A DNA stretch of 64,000 nt from an uncultured Alphaproteobacteria bacterium (GTDB taxonomy: Bacteria > Pseudomonadota > Alphaproteobacteria > MPNO01 > UBA2964): contig CALSLP010000004.1 in NCBI GenBank assembly GCA_943787225.1, positions 390,594 through 454,593 of the forward strand, written 5' to 3'. Positions 17,177 through 27,367 of the stretch are shown here, piece by piece. The notes beneath the pieces were generated by a model. It saw only the letters and a program-made list of their open reading frames with translations. It was not told the DNA's origin and did no database searches. Position 1 is the first letter of the stretch. Every line of letters begins with the position of its first letter. Made by a program: the position numbers and the translations under genes.

Positions 17177-18151
17177 ATGCGCGTAGTTATCATAGCTCTA
17201 TTTCTCGCCAGCCTGGCGACTGGCGCACGGGCTGCCGATATCACCTTTGGCACGGATTGGCGCGCCCAGGCTGAGCATGGCGGGTTCTATCAGGCCTTGG
17301 CAAAAGGCTTCTATGCCGAGCGCGGCTTGAACGTCAAAATCCGCCAGGGTGGCCCGCAGATCAATCACGCCCAGCTTCTCGCCGCCGGCAAAGTTGATTT
17401 CAGCCTGTCCTCGAATTCCTTTATTGCGCTCAACTATGTGCGGGAGAACATCCCGATGGTCGCGGTCGCGGCGATCTTCCAAAAAGACCCGTCAGTACTG
17501 ATCGCCCATCCCGGTCGCGGTAATGACAGTTTCGCAGCGCTCAAAGACAAGCCGATCTATATCGGCGCGGATACGCGCATCGGCTGGTGGCTGTTTCTTA
17601 AAAGCAAGTTTGGTTATAGCAACAAACAGATCAGGCCTTATACGTTTTCGATCTCGCCGTTTCTGGTGAGCCGGTCGGTTATTCAACAAGGCTATCTCGG
17701 CAGCGAACCGTTTCTGATAGAAAAGCAGGGGATCAAACCGGTTGTTATGCTGATCGCCGATGCCGGGTATCAGGGCTATGGCGCGTTGCTTCAAACCTCG
17801 CGCAAACTCACCAGGACCAAGCCTGATGTGGTCCGGGCGTTTGTCGTCGCCTCCATTCGGGGTTGGCAGGATTACCTCACCGGCGACCCGATGGCCGGCA
17901 ACGGCCTTATCAAGCTCAACAACCCGGAAATGACCGATGCGCTGCTGGCCTATGGCCGTGCCAAAATGAACGAGCATGGCATTGTCACCTCTGGTGATGC
18001 GGTGACCCAAGGTATCGGCGCGATGGACGAGAAGCGCTGGCAGGATTTCTACACCCAGATGAGCGCGCAGGGCGTTTACCCCGAGAAGATGGATTGGCGC
18101 GAAGGGTTCACCACCGAGTTCCTGCCTCCCCCTCCTAAACCGGCAAAATGA
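17177..18151 (+). CDS. ABC transporter substrate-binding protein (NMT1/THI5-like)
   Basis: Periplasmic binding protein of 324 aa with signal peptide VIIALFLASLATGARA. It has the NMT1/THI5/SsuA fold seen in importers of pyrimidine precursors, sulfonates and nitrate: TFGTDWRAQAEHGGFYQALA near the start and AGKVDFSLSSNSFIALNYV. It opens a three-gene importer operon; its stop overlaps the ATPase start by 4 nt (ATGA). The tryptophan and charged residues near the binding site suggest an N-heterocycle such as a hydroxymethylpyrimidine, but that is inference. Confidence 0.92.
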   Translation: MRVVIIALFLASLATGARAADITFGTDWRAQAEHGGFYQALAKGFYAERGLNVKIRQGGPQINHAQLLAAGKVDFSLSSNSFIALNYVRENIPMVAVAAIFQKDPSVLIAHPGRGNDSFAALKDKPIYIGADTRIGWWLFLKSKFGYSNKQIRPYTFSISPFLVSRSVIQQGYLGSEPFLIEKQGIKPVVMLIADAGYQGYGALLQTSRKLTRTKPDVVRAFVVASIRGWQDYLTGDPMAGNGLIKLNNPEMTDALLAYGRAKMNEHGIVTSGDAVTQGIGAMDEKRWQDFYTQMSAQGVYPEKMDWREGFTTEFLPPPPKPAK

Positions 18152-18909
18152 CACTGAGCGCCAAACCGCTTTTAACGACCAATGCCATCAGTCGGGTTTT
18201 CCCGGATGGCACGCAGGCGCTGGATAATGTCTCCTTCGACATTCCACAAGGCAGCATCACATCACTGCTCGGTCCTTCCGGCTGTGGCAAAAGCACCCTA
18301 CTGCGGATCATTTCAGGTCTGGATAATGCCAGCGCCGGCGACATCCACTGGCAAGGAGAAGCGCCCGAAACCGGAGAGATCGGCTTTGTGTTTCAGGATG
18401 CCACGCTGCTGCCCTGGGCCAATGTCTGGGACAATATCTATCTGCCGTTTCGCATCAATGGTGCGTCACGTGAAGCCGCCAAAGCGGCCATCGAAAACGC
18501 GGTCTCTCTGGTGGCGCTCGGCGGCTTTGAACAGCATCGTCCGCACCAGCTCTCCGGCGGTATGCGGATGCGGGTCTCCATCGCGCGGGCCCTCGCAACG
18601 AACCCGTCCTTGTTGCTGATGGACGAGCCATTCGGCGCGCTCGATGAGATGACACGCTTTCGTCTCAATGATGATCTGTTGCGCATCAAGGAGACCATCA
18701 ACTGCACAATTATCTTCGTCACCCATAGTGTCTTCGAGGCAGTTTATCTCTCCGACAAGATCGCGGTGATGTCACCAAGACCCGGACGCGTTATCGCGGA
18801 GGAAGACATCGCGCTGACCTCTCGCGACGCCGCCATCCGCAGCACCGCTGAATTCGCGCAAGCTTGCGGTTCAATCTCGGCCTTACTCACAGAGAGTGAG
18901 GCGCCATGA
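18148..18909 (+). CDS. ABC transporter ATP-binding protein
   Basis: ATPase of a SsuB/ThiZ-like importer, 253 aa. Walker A GPSGCGKST near residue 45, Q-loop in GFVFQDATLLPW, signature LSGGMRMRVSIARAL, Walker B LLLMDEPFGALD and the switch His in VTHSVFEA are all present. It overlaps both neighbours by 4 nt (ATGA), indicating translational coupling within the importer operon. Confidence 0.96.
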   Translation: MTLSAKPLLTTNAISRVFPDGTQALDNVSFDIPQGSITSLLGPSGCGKSTLLRIISGLDNASAGDIHWQGEAPETGEIGFVFQDATLLPWANVWDNIYLPFRINGASREAAKAAIENAVSLVALGGFEQHRPHQLSGGMRMRVSIARALATNPSLLLMDEPFGALDEMTRFRLNDDLLRIKETINCTIIFVTHSVFEAVYLSDKIAVMSPRPGRVIAEEDIALTSRDAAIRSTAEFAQACGSISALLTESEAP

Positions 18910-19679
18910 CGATCCGGCTCAAAGACCCGCTCCCGCCAACCCTGATCGGTATGGTGCTTCTATTGGCGTGGGAAGGTGCCGTGCGACTGTTCGAGATTCC
19001 GCATTACGTCCTTCCCGGTCCGGTTTTGGTTGCCAAGGCGCTCTGGCAAAACGCACCGCTGCTGTTTAACTCGCTGTGGGTCACACTGGAGATCACGCTG
19101 GTTGCCCTGATCGCCGCCGCCCTTGGCGGGGCCGCACTCGCCTTTGTGATGTCCCGCGCGCGCTGGCTCGAACGCAGCCTGCTGCCTTATGCCATCGTCG
19201 CCCAGGTAACACCGATTGTTGCCATCGCACCGCTGATCATTATCTGGGTTGATAGCGCCTTCGCCGCGCTGGTGCTGTGCGCGTGGATTGTGGCGTTCTT
19301 CCCGGTACTGGCCAACACGATGACCGGCCTCAAGAGCGCTGATCCAAACCTGAAAGATTTGTTCCGGCTTTACGGCGCCAGCCGCTGGCAAACCCAAACC
19401 TGGCTGGAGACTCCCACTGCCCTGCCCTACTTCTTCGCCGGGCTCCGTATTTCGGGTGGATTGGCCTTGATCGGTGCAGTGGTCGCCGAGTTCGTCGCCG
19501 GCACTGGCGGAGCCGCAACCGGGCTCGCCTTCAGAATATTGGAAGCTGGTTACCGGCTGCAAATTCCCAAATTGTTTGCCGCGCTGCTACTGTTATCGCT
19601 CGCCGGAGTTTTGATCTACGCAACCTTGAGCATTCTATCCAGCTGGGCCTTGCAGCGCTGGCATGGGAATGACCTGTAA
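18906..19679 (+). CDS. ABC transporter permease
   Basis: Inner-membrane permease of 257 aa with about six membrane segments. The cytoplasmic EAA-type loop lies around LKDLFRLYGASRWQTQTWLETPTALPYFFAGLRI (Gly in GASRW). It belongs to the SsuC/TauC/ThiX type and forms the channel with the two upstream genes. Last gene of the operon; palindromic repeats follow about 40 nt after the stop. Confidence 0.94.
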   Translation: MTIRLKDPLPPTLIGMVLLLAWEGAVRLFEIPHYVLPGPVLVAKALWQNAPLLFNSLWVTLEITLVALIAAALGGAALAFVMSRARWLERSLLPYAIVAQVTPIVAIAPLIIIWVDSAFAALVLCAWIVAFFPVLANTMTGLKSADPNLKDLFRLYGASRWQTQTWLETPTALPYFFAGLRISGGLALIGAVVAEFVAGTGGAATGLAFRILEAGYRLQIPKLFAALLLLSLAGVLIYATLSILSSWALQRWHGNDL

Positions 19680-19719
19680 GCGATTTCCACAACATCCCAC
19701 ACCTGAAACACCATCGTCA

Positions 19720-19860
19720 CCCCGGACCTGATCCGGGGTCCATAAACACGACCGTCATTGCCGGGCTCGACCCGGCAATCCACTCTTCTGTAAGATCTTG
19801 ATCCCCGGGTCACGCCCGGGGATGACGGATAAAAATTCTGGTTCCCGCATCAAGTGCGAG
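19720..19860. repeat. Cluster of palindromic repeats
   Basis: Four REP-like units side by side: 19720-19738 (same CCCCGG..CCGGGG palindrome as at 14647), 19757-19779 (ATTGCCGGG..CCCGGCAAT), 19801-19823 (ATCCCCGGG..CCCGGGGAT) and a decayed copy of the CCCGCA palindrome at 19844-19860. They fill the gap between convergent genes, where they could act as bidirectional terminators. Confidence 0.8.
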
Positions 19861-19890
19861 ATGACAAACGGTGGTGCGTCTGCAGACGAT

Positions 19891-20541
19891 TTATTCAGCT
19901 CGCGCGTTACCACCAATCACGATATCGAAATTCCCGGCCGGGCCATCGATGCCTTTGGCTGGTGCAAAGGCCACCAGCACGCTTTGTCGTTCAGCCTCGC
20001 TCTGGATACCGGTAAACGGGTAATCCCCTTCATTATCTGGATGGTCGCGAAGATACATCTGTGTCGTCAGCCGTGGAAAACCTTTGCCGGTGACGCGGAA
20101 ATGGATATGCGGCACGCGACCCGGATAGTTTACCGGCCTGATCGTCCGGAAACGCCAAGCGCCAGACTGATCGGCCACGGCTGTGCCGAACCCCTGAAAA
20201 TTCGGATCAGCACTACCACGGCTTTCATCGGGATGATGATAGCGGCCCTGCGCATCGCATTGCCAGATTTCAACCGCCGCCCCTTTCACCGGCTTGCCGT
20301 TAATATCCAGCACCCGGCCAAACAGATGGACGATCTCCCCTGCTGCGCGCTTGGCACGGCCTGCAACCTGAACCAGATCATTATCGTGATCGAGCGGGAT
20401 TTTGACCGGGTAATACGGTCCTTCATTCTGACGCGGTGTCGGCAATAAGGCGGCGCTCGCTGGCGACCCGACAGCCATCGTTGTGACAGCGGCTAGTCCA
20501 GCAACAACACGACGACGATTATAAATCATATCAATGCTCAT
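19891..20541 (-). CDS. Exported intradiol ring-cleavage dioxygenase
   Basis: Iron(III) dioxygenase of the protocatechuate 3,4-/catechol 1,2-dioxygenase fold, 216 aa. First Tyr ligand region NEGPYYPVKIPLD, VEIWQCDAQGRYHHP near the middle, and the two His ligands in PGRVPHIHFRV. The N-terminus NRRRVVAGLAAVTTMAVGSP is a Tat-type signal, so the enzyme is probably exported folded with its iron; most members are cytoplasmic. It lies convergent to a binding-protein importer, which suggests extracytoplasmic oxidation of an aromatic compound, but no direct link is shown. Confidence 0.88.
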   Translation of the reverse strand: MSIDMIYNRRRVVAGLAAVTTMAVGSPASAALLPTPRQNEGPYYPVKIPLDHDNDLVQVAGRAKRAAGEIVHLFGRVLDINGKPVKGAAVEIWQCDAQGRYHHPDESRGSADPNFQGFGTAVADQSGAWRFRTIRPVNYPGRVPHIHFRVTGKGFPRLTTQMYLRDHPDNEGDYPFTGIQSEAERQSVLVAFAPAKGIDGPAGNFDIVIGGNARAE

Positions 20542-20582
20542 AATAGAGACACGAAACCGTCAGGACGTTTCCGTCCAAACGG

Positions 20583-21587
20583 CTACTGGTATAGCTTCCT
20601 GTTACTTTTCTTGGGCTTCTTCTGAACCGGACAACGATAGATCGAGACATCTTTCTCCAGCGTCTCGGCAACCATGTAGCGTCCGCGCTCGCCGGCCCGG
20701 CAAAACCAGTAGATCATTTTCTCACGATGCGGCGAGACCGAGATTGTTGATCCGGCATAAAGCAGCCCGAGATAAAACGCGGCACGCTTGTTGCCCATAT
20801 TCGCCGCATCCAGCATCCGGCGCATGCCGCCATAATGATTTTCCGGCAACAACTCGCGAAGCCCGTTCGGCGCAAAGGGAAAGACCTGAAGACGGCCCAG
20901 CAAGGCCATCGCATCAAGCGACCCGGCGCGGTCTGCCTTGTAGAGATACTCGACCGCCTTGGGATATTTTTTGACATCCGGCATGATCAAGATATTCGAC
21001 AGGGCCATCGCCGCCATCGCGTCATAGCTGCCGCGTTTAATCGCCGCGTCGCCCCAGCGCAATGCTTCCTCGCGATCTTTGGCCGAGCGCATACGCCCGG
21101 CATAGTAAGGCAGTTCGGCCTGTGCCTGGAGATGACCCAACCGCGCGGCCTGGAGCATGATCTGTGCGCCCTTGCGCCGCTTACCGCGCCGCCAGGTCTT
21201 GAGATATGATTTTCCGAGTCCGTAAAGCGCCACCAGATAATCCTGATCTGCTGATTTCTTGAGCAAGTCCGCACCCGGCGAATCCGACCAGCGTGGTCTT
21301 GGCAGCTGATCCAGCAGCGATCCCAATAAAAACTGCAGGCGCGGATGGTTGGGATGTTTCTGCAAGTCTGCCCGACACGCCGCGATAGCCGGATCAAGAT
21401 CGAGAATGTTCTGCACCGCCGGGGCGACAGCTTTGCTGTCATACGGCGATGACGCAAGCCGATCACACGCCGTTACGCCGGGGCCAGCGTTCTCCACCGC
21501 CATAGAAGGCGCGCTAAAGGTAATGGCGGCAATTGCCGTGGTCACCAGGACACAAGCAAGACGCCGCCGCTCGTGTTTCGCATTCAT
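20583..21587 (-). CDS. Exported Sel1/TPR-repeat protein
   Basis: Protein of 334 aa with a signal peptide (ACVLVTTAIAAITFSAPSMA) and several degenerate Sel1-like helical repeats, e.g. YLVALYGLGKSYL, AARLGHLQAQAELPYYAGRM and AANMGNKRAAFYLGLLYAG. Such periplasmic repeat proteins act as scaffolds. The basic C-terminus (QKKPKKSNRKLYQ) is unusual. No partner can be named from the context. Confidence 0.78.
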   Translation of the reverse strand: MNAKHERRRLACVLVTTAIAAITFSAPSMAVENAGPGVTACDRLASSPYDSKAVAPAVQNILDLDPAIAACRADLQKHPNHPRLQFLLGSLLDQLPRPRWSDSPGADLLKKSADQDYLVALYGLGKSYLKTWRRGKRRKGAQIMLQAARLGHLQAQAELPYYAGRMRSAKDREEALRWGDAAIKRGSYDAMAAMALSNILIMPDVKKYPKAVEYLYKADRAGSLDAMALLGRLQVFPFAPNGLRELLPENHYGGMRRMLDAANMGNKRAAFYLGLLYAGSTISVSPHREKMIYWFCRAGERGRYMVAETLEKDVSIYRCPVQKKPKKSNRKLYQ

Positions 21588-21638
21588 GGAAAAGTCTATC
21601 CCCGGTTTAGGGATTCAGCGAGTCAATTTGGCGCGATC

Positions 21639-22472
21639 TTAACTTTGTCCGGCTGCCCTCTCCGCTTCCGTTCCCAGACTGGGGTCACGATAGGAGTCCT
21701 GAAAGGCCTTCAGAACATCCAACGACACCGGGTCATTATTGAAACGCGGCACCGGATCAGCATCCCAGTGATTATAGTTGTCTTCGCCGCGCAGCAGGAT
21801 CGCGCCCTTGCGGCCAATCGTCGATGTCACATGGGTTGGAATAAACATAAAGGAAATCCCGATCCGCGGCAGGTCGGACCCGTTAGGCTCTGAGCCATGT
21901 ACCATACGTTCATGATGGATAGAGAACTGCCCCGGCTGCAGCTCCATATAGGCCGCCTGAGAGTCATCAATCTCCATGATCGCCTGTCCGCGCGACAGCA
22001 TGTTCTGTGGATCTCGGGTCTCAATATGGGTCATATCCGGCTGAGTGTGGCTGCCGGGCAGAACCCGAATGCAGCCGCTCTCGACAGTGCTCGGGGTCAA
22101 CGCCGTCCAAACCGTCACCTCGTCATGCGGATCGAGTCCAAAGTACGTCGAATCCTGATGCCAGGACACATAATGCGTATCGTTCGCTGGCTTGGCCCAT
22201 AATGCGCTGAGATACAGCATGATATCCGGCCCGATGATGTCTTCGACGACATCAAGGATCGCCGGCGTGCTCGCCATCTCGACCAGCCATGGCACCACGA
22301 GATGCGACTTGATGCGCAGGACGTTCAGGGGGTCTTGACCGATTTCCTGCTCAAAATCGAGCAGCTTCTGATGATAGCCCTGTGCGGTTGCGGGCGAGAA
22401 CGCGTCAAACGGAAAGCAATAGCCTTCCCGGTTATAGTGATCGAGCTGTTCCATCGTCAGAGTGTTCAGCAC
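21639..22472 (-). CDS. Phytanoyl-CoA dioxygenase (PhyH) family protein
   Basis: Fe(II)/2-oxoglutarate oxygenase of 277 aa. Iron ligands His-x-Asp in VSWHQDSTYFG and the distal His in IHHERMVHGSEPN are visible, with GISFMFIPTHV after. Members hydroxylate acyl-CoAs, ectoine-type or other small molecules. The next gene upstream on the same strand is a TauD-type dioxygenase 24 nt away, and an MFS transporter diverges from it, forming a likely uptake-and-oxidation module. Confidence 0.9.
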   Translation of the reverse strand: MLNTLTMEQLDHYNREGYCFPFDAFSPATAQGYHQKLLDFEQEIGQDPLNVLRIKSHLVVPWLVEMASTPAILDVVEDIIGPDIMLYLSALWAKPANDTHYVSWHQDSTYFGLDPHDEVTVWTALTPSTVESGCIRVLPGSHTQPDMTHIETRDPQNMLSRGQAIMEIDDSQAAYMELQPGQFSIHHERMVHGSEPNGSDLPRIGISFMFIPTHVTSTIGRKGAILLRGEDNYNHWDADPVPRFNNDPVSLDVLKAFQDSYRDPSLGTEAERAAGQS

Positions 22473-22496
22473 GACATCGCCTCCAGAGTTATCGCT

Positions 22497-23351
22497 TCAC
22501 GCCGCCGCAAAAGGGATGGCATCCCGTACCGTCACCCGGCGCATCATGCGTCTTTTTTCGGGCGAGAAATATGTCCGGGCGTGCACGCTGCAGCGGTTAT
22601 CCCACATCATCATATCGCCGACCGCCCAGACATGTTCGTATACAAATTCCGGCTTTTCGATATGATCAAACAGATAGTTGAGAATTTCATCACTCTCCTC
22701 AGCTGGCAGCCCTTCGATCAGAATAGTCATGAGCCGGTTTACGTAGATCGCCTTCTTGCCGGTTTCGGGATGAACCCGCACCACCGGATGAGTCCATTGC
22801 GGCACATCGGGATTAACGTCATCGGGACGCATGGTCGGGTTGCGCGCGTAGTCATAATAATTCAGCGCCCTGAGCCCTTCGATGCGCTGTTTCCAGTCAT
22901 CAGACAGCGCCTCATAGGCTTTGATACAGCTGGCGAATAAAGTGTTGCCGCCCTCGTCCGGGATTTCAATGGCATAGAGTGTCGATCCCATGCTCGGCTG
23001 TTCGTAATAGCACTGGTCATAATGGAACATCATCTCACCATCTTCGAGCGCCGTTGGCTTACCGCTGTCTTTGACATTGGTAATCATCATGATGCTGGGA
23101 TGATCCTGGTCGATCGAAGTCGCAGTCCGAACGAGTTCGAGATCACCAAAATTCCGGCAGAAGTTTTCCTGCTCGTCATCGGTAATATTCTGGCCGGGAA
23201 AGACGATGATAATATTATCGAGCCAAGCCTGCTTGATCGCCGCTACGGTTTCAGCGTCAATATCCTGACTGAGGTCAACACCGGTTATGGCAGCGCCCAG
23301 CGCGTCCGAAAGCGGCGTTACAGTGATGGGCATCTGGGACCTCATTGGCAA
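22497..23351 (-). CDS. TauD/TfdA family Fe(II)/2-oxoglutarate dioxygenase
   Basis: Second TauD-type dioxygenase in the window, 284 aa. Iron site His-x-Asp in MMFHYDQCYYEQP and His in WDNRCSVHARTYF, with Arg in KRRMMRRVTVRD near the end. It is a paralogue of the protein at 2.5-3.4 kb by motif layout. Co-directional with the PhyH gene and divergent from the MFS gene, with about 107 nt for shared regulation. Confidence 0.92.
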   Translation of the reverse strand: MPMRSQMPITVTPLSDALGAAITGVDLSQDIDAETVAAIKQAWLDNIIIVFPGQNITDDEQENFCRNFGDLELVRTATSIDQDHPSIMMITNVKDSGKPTALEDGEMMFHYDQCYYEQPSMGSTLYAIEIPDEGGNTLFASCIKAYEALSDDWKQRIEGLRALNYYDYARNPTMRPDDVNPDVPQWTHPVVRVHPETGKKAIYVNRLMTILIEGLPAEESDEILNYLFDHIEKPEFVYEHVWAVGDMMMWDNRCSVHARTYFSPEKRRMMRRVTVRDAIPFAAA

Positions 23352-23458
23352 AAAATTAGCGTCAATTTCTAAGCATTATGATAATCCTATCGGGTATGGT
23401 AGGCAAACTAAAGGCTGCGCCTTATCGAAGGTTTGGCTCCCCCTAAAGGCACTCACAT

Positions 23459-24754
23459 TTGACGAACACGACGCCAACAGACGACGATTCCGAGACGCCA
23501 ACGCTCACCTTTAAGGCAGAATTTACGTCCTATTCGACGGCCTTTATCAGCATTGGCATCCTGCCGATGATCCAGCTGATCGTACCCCTATGGTGTCTGG
23601 TTAGCCTCGGCATGTCGGCAACCATGATCGGCATTGCGGCCGGTGCCCGCTCGGCATTGGCAGCCCTTTTCTCTATTCATAGCGGCGCCGTGCTCGACCG
23701 GCTTGGCGTCCGCCGGGTGATGATCTGGTGCACCGCCATCAGCGTCGCGCTTTCACTTCTCTATCCGCTGGTACCTTGGCTGAGTTCTGTTCTCGCCATT
23801 CAGCTGGTTCTCATCGTAATCCTGCAACTCCTGACCGGTTTTCTGCACACCATCGGCTGGATCGGTGCCCAAACCCAAATTGGCCAGCTTACCAAAGGCT
23901 CACCCAAACATATGGGACGGTTTACCGCCGTCTCAAATGTCGCCAACTTCTTTACGCCACCGCTCGCCGGTTGGGCCTGGGATGTCGGACAGGCCACCCC
24001 TATCGGCGGCGCCTGGGCCGGATTTGGCATCATCGCCGCCTGTAACATCGCCTTGTGGGTATCAGTTGCCCTGATGCCGGTGCCCCAAACAATCACGACA
24101 CCCAAAGAACGCCCGCGTATGCGGGACCTGTGGCCGCGGCTGATCGATTACAAAGAAGCCTTTCGTTTGTTCCTTATCCCTTCCGTTGCCTTCGTCGTTA
24201 TGGCCTCGCTGTTTATGAACGGGTTGATCCAGGTCCGCATGAACTTCATGTCGATCTATATGGAATCCATCGGTTATGAAGGTCGCGTCATTGGGCTGAT
24301 CACCGGTACCGCCTTCCTGATAGCGGGCATTACTGCCCTGCCCACAGAACAAGCCCGAAAATACCTTTCGCCTCACTGGATTGTCATTTTCATGATCCTG
24401 CTTTCTGCTATTGGCAACGCAATGGTACCGATGTTTGAAGGGATCGCAGGCCTCACCCTCAGCACCATCGTCTTTGGTGCCGGGGTTGGGCTGGGCATGG
24501 CCTATATCCTGATGTTGCTATCGCGCAGCGTGCCAGTCAGCCAGTTTGGATTAAGCGTCGGGCTACGAACGACAGGAAACCGATTGGGCGCAACCATCGT
24601 GCCACCGCTTGCCGGGTTCGCCATCGATTTGGCCGGTGGTGATATAGGTGCCGGCTTCTATGTGATGTCGATCCTATTCACGCTCGGGGCCGCCGGATTG
24701 GCCTATATGGCGATCCGTTCCGACAATGTTCGAGAGTCGTTTTCCAAAAAATAG
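23459..24754 (+). CDS. Major facilitator superfamily transporter
   Basis: Inner-membrane transporter of 431 aa with twelve predicted helices and the MFS loop motif in HSGAVLDRLGVRRVMIW between helices 2 and 3. The start appears to be TTG at 23459 giving MTNTTPTDDD; no upstream ATG is in frame. It diverges from the two dioxygenase genes, so it probably moves their substrate or product. Direction and substrate are unknown. Confidence 0.88.
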   Translation: MTNTTPTDDDSETPTLTFKAEFTSYSTAFISIGILPMIQLIVPLWCLVSLGMSATMIGIAAGARSALAALFSIHSGAVLDRLGVRRVMIWCTAISVALSLLYPLVPWLSSVLAIQLVLIVILQLLTGFLHTIGWIGAQTQIGQLTKGSPKHMGRFTAVSNVANFFTPPLAGWAWDVGQATPIGGAWAGFGIIAACNIALWVSVALMPVPQTITTPKERPRMRDLWPRLIDYKEAFRLFLIPSVAFVVMASLFMNGLIQVRMNFMSIYMESIGYEGRVIGLITGTAFLIAGITALPTEQARKYLSPHWIVIFMILLSAIGNAMVPMFEGIAGLTLSTIVFGAGVGLGMAYILMLLSRSVPVSQFGLSVGLRTTGNRLGATIVPPLAGFAIDLAGGDIGAGFYVMSILFTLGAAGLAYMAIRSDNVRESFSKK

Positions 24755-24813
24755 GTTTGGCGCAGCGCCCATTTCATGGAATATGCGGCCAATGTTAATT
24801 CAAGGGGTCGACA

Positions 24814-26103
24814 ATGACTGACAGCAAACATCCGGAGACCATCGCGTTACACGCAGGATGGCGCAAAGACGACACAACAAACGCGGTCGCCGTGCCGATC
24901 TATCAAACGACGTCTTTTCAGTTCGACAGTACTGATCACGCCGCCAAGCTGTTTGGTTTGCAGGAATTCGGCAACATCTATACCCGGATCATGAACCCGA
25001 CGACGGATGTGCTGGAAAAGCGTGTCGCCGCACTCGAAGGCGGTGTTGCCGCCCTCGCCGTCAGTTCAGGCCAGTCCGCCGCGTTCCTGGCGATCACCAA
25101 TATTGCCCATGCCGGTGACAATATCGTCAGCTCGACCGACCTTTATGGCGGTACCTGGAACCTGTTGCAGAATACGCTGAGCACGATGGGCATCGAATGT
25201 CGTTTTGTAGACCCAGCGGCCCCCGAGGCCTTCCGGGCCGCAACCGATGACAAGACGCGCTGCTATTTTGCGGAAACCCTGCCTAATCCAAAACTGCAGG
25301 TATTCCCGATCGCCGAGGTCGCCGCGATTGGCCGCGAACTTGGTGTGCCATTGATCATGGACAATACCGCTGCCCCAATCCTGTGCCGTCCGTTCGACCA
25401 CGGCGCGGCCATTGTCATGCATTCAACGACCAAGTTCATCGGCGGGCACGGTACCTCTATCGGTGGCATCATTGTTGATGGCGGTAATTTTGACTGGGAA
25501 GCCAATGCTGATCGGTTCCCGATGCTCAACCAGCCTGACCCGAGCTATCATGGTGCGATCTGGGTAGAAGCTGTCAAACCAATGGGCCCTATCGCCTATA
25601 TCATCAAGGCGCGAGTCACCCAGCTGCGCGATATTGGCGCCGCGATGAGCCCAATGAACGCATTTCAGTTTATCCAGGGAATGGAAACACTGGCGTTGCG
25701 GATGGAGCGTCATTGCGAGAATGCCATCAAGGTCGCGGAATTTCTGTCCGGCCATGACAAAGTCAGCAACGTCATCTTTCCCGGCGTAATGGACGGCGAT
25801 GCCCGCGCCCGCGCCGACAAGTATTTGAATGGCGGCTATGGCTCGCTCGTCGGCTTTGAAGTCGCCAGCGGCGGCGAAGGTGGCAAAAAGTTCATCGAGG
25901 CACTGCAGATGTTCTATCACGTCGCCAATATCGGAGACGCCAGAAGCCTCGCCATCCACCCAGCGACGACAACCCATTCACAGCTCAGCGCCGAGGAACA
26001 ATTCGCGTCAGGTGTGACGGAGGGCTATATCCGGCTCTCCATCGGCATCGAACATATTGACGATATCTTAGCCGATCTCAGCCAAGCATTGGACGCGGCC
26101 TAA
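24814..26103 (+). CDS. metY: O-acetylhomoserine sulfhydrylase (PLP-dependent)
   Basis: Cys/Met metabolism PLP enzyme of 429 aa. The Schiff-base Lys is in VMHSTTKFIGGHG near residue 208; QTTSFQFDSTDHAAKLFGLQ and YTRIMNPTTDVLEKRVA are hallmarks of MetY rather than cystathionine enzymes. It makes homocysteine from O-acetylhomoserine and sulfide. AAGGGG precedes the start. hemB follows 20 nt later on the same strand. Confidence 0.94.
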   Translation: MTDSKHPETIALHAGWRKDDTTNAVAVPIYQTTSFQFDSTDHAAKLFGLQEFGNIYTRIMNPTTDVLEKRVAALEGGVAALAVSSGQSAAFLAITNIAHAGDNIVSSTDLYGGTWNLLQNTLSTMGIECRFVDPAAPEAFRAATDDKTRCYFAETLPNPKLQVFPIAEVAAIGRELGVPLIMDNTAAPILCRPFDHGAAIVMHSTTKFIGGHGTSIGGIIVDGGNFDWEANADRFPMLNQPDPSYHGAIWVEAVKPMGPIAYIIKARVTQLRDIGAAMSPMNAFQFIQGMETLALRMERHCENAIKVAEFLSGHDKVSNVIFPGVMDGDARARADKYLNGGYGSLVGFEVASGGEGGKKFIEALQMFYHVANIGDARSLAIHPATTTHSQLSAEEQFASGVTEGYIRLSIGIEHIDDILADLSQALDAA

Positions 26104-26106
26104 TAA

Positions 26107-27117
<1,011 letters not shown>

Positions 27118-27156
27118 GCCGTTCTGCATTCGCTATACCCCTGACTTCCTTCCGTC

Positions 27157-27299
27157 ATACCCGGGCGTAGACCTGGGTATCCAGAAAAACAAAAACACTG
27201 GATTGCTGGCTGAGACCGCAAAGCGGGTGAAGGTCCGGCAATGACGGAAGAGAAGGTCATCGCACCCTCTATCATCATCTTGCACTTGATGCGGAATCC
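27157..27299. repeat. Palindromic repeat remnants
   Basis: ATACCCGGGC..ACCTGGGTAT at 27157-27180, a longer stem with arms around 27202-27211 and 27233-27243 (ATTGCTGG..CCGGCAAT), and a reversed, decayed copy of the CCCGCATCAAG unit near 27281-27299. Same family as the other REP-like elements; nothing else in the gap after hemB. Confidence 0.65.
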
Positions 27300-27367
27300 A
27301 CAAAGCCATGCCAAATAGTGAGAACAGCTGTGACACACTAATCGACTATCGCTAACATGTTACTATC

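Noticed and set aside
24755..24813. SAM riboswitch before metY
   Set aside because: The gap is only 59 nt and has no suitable stem structure.
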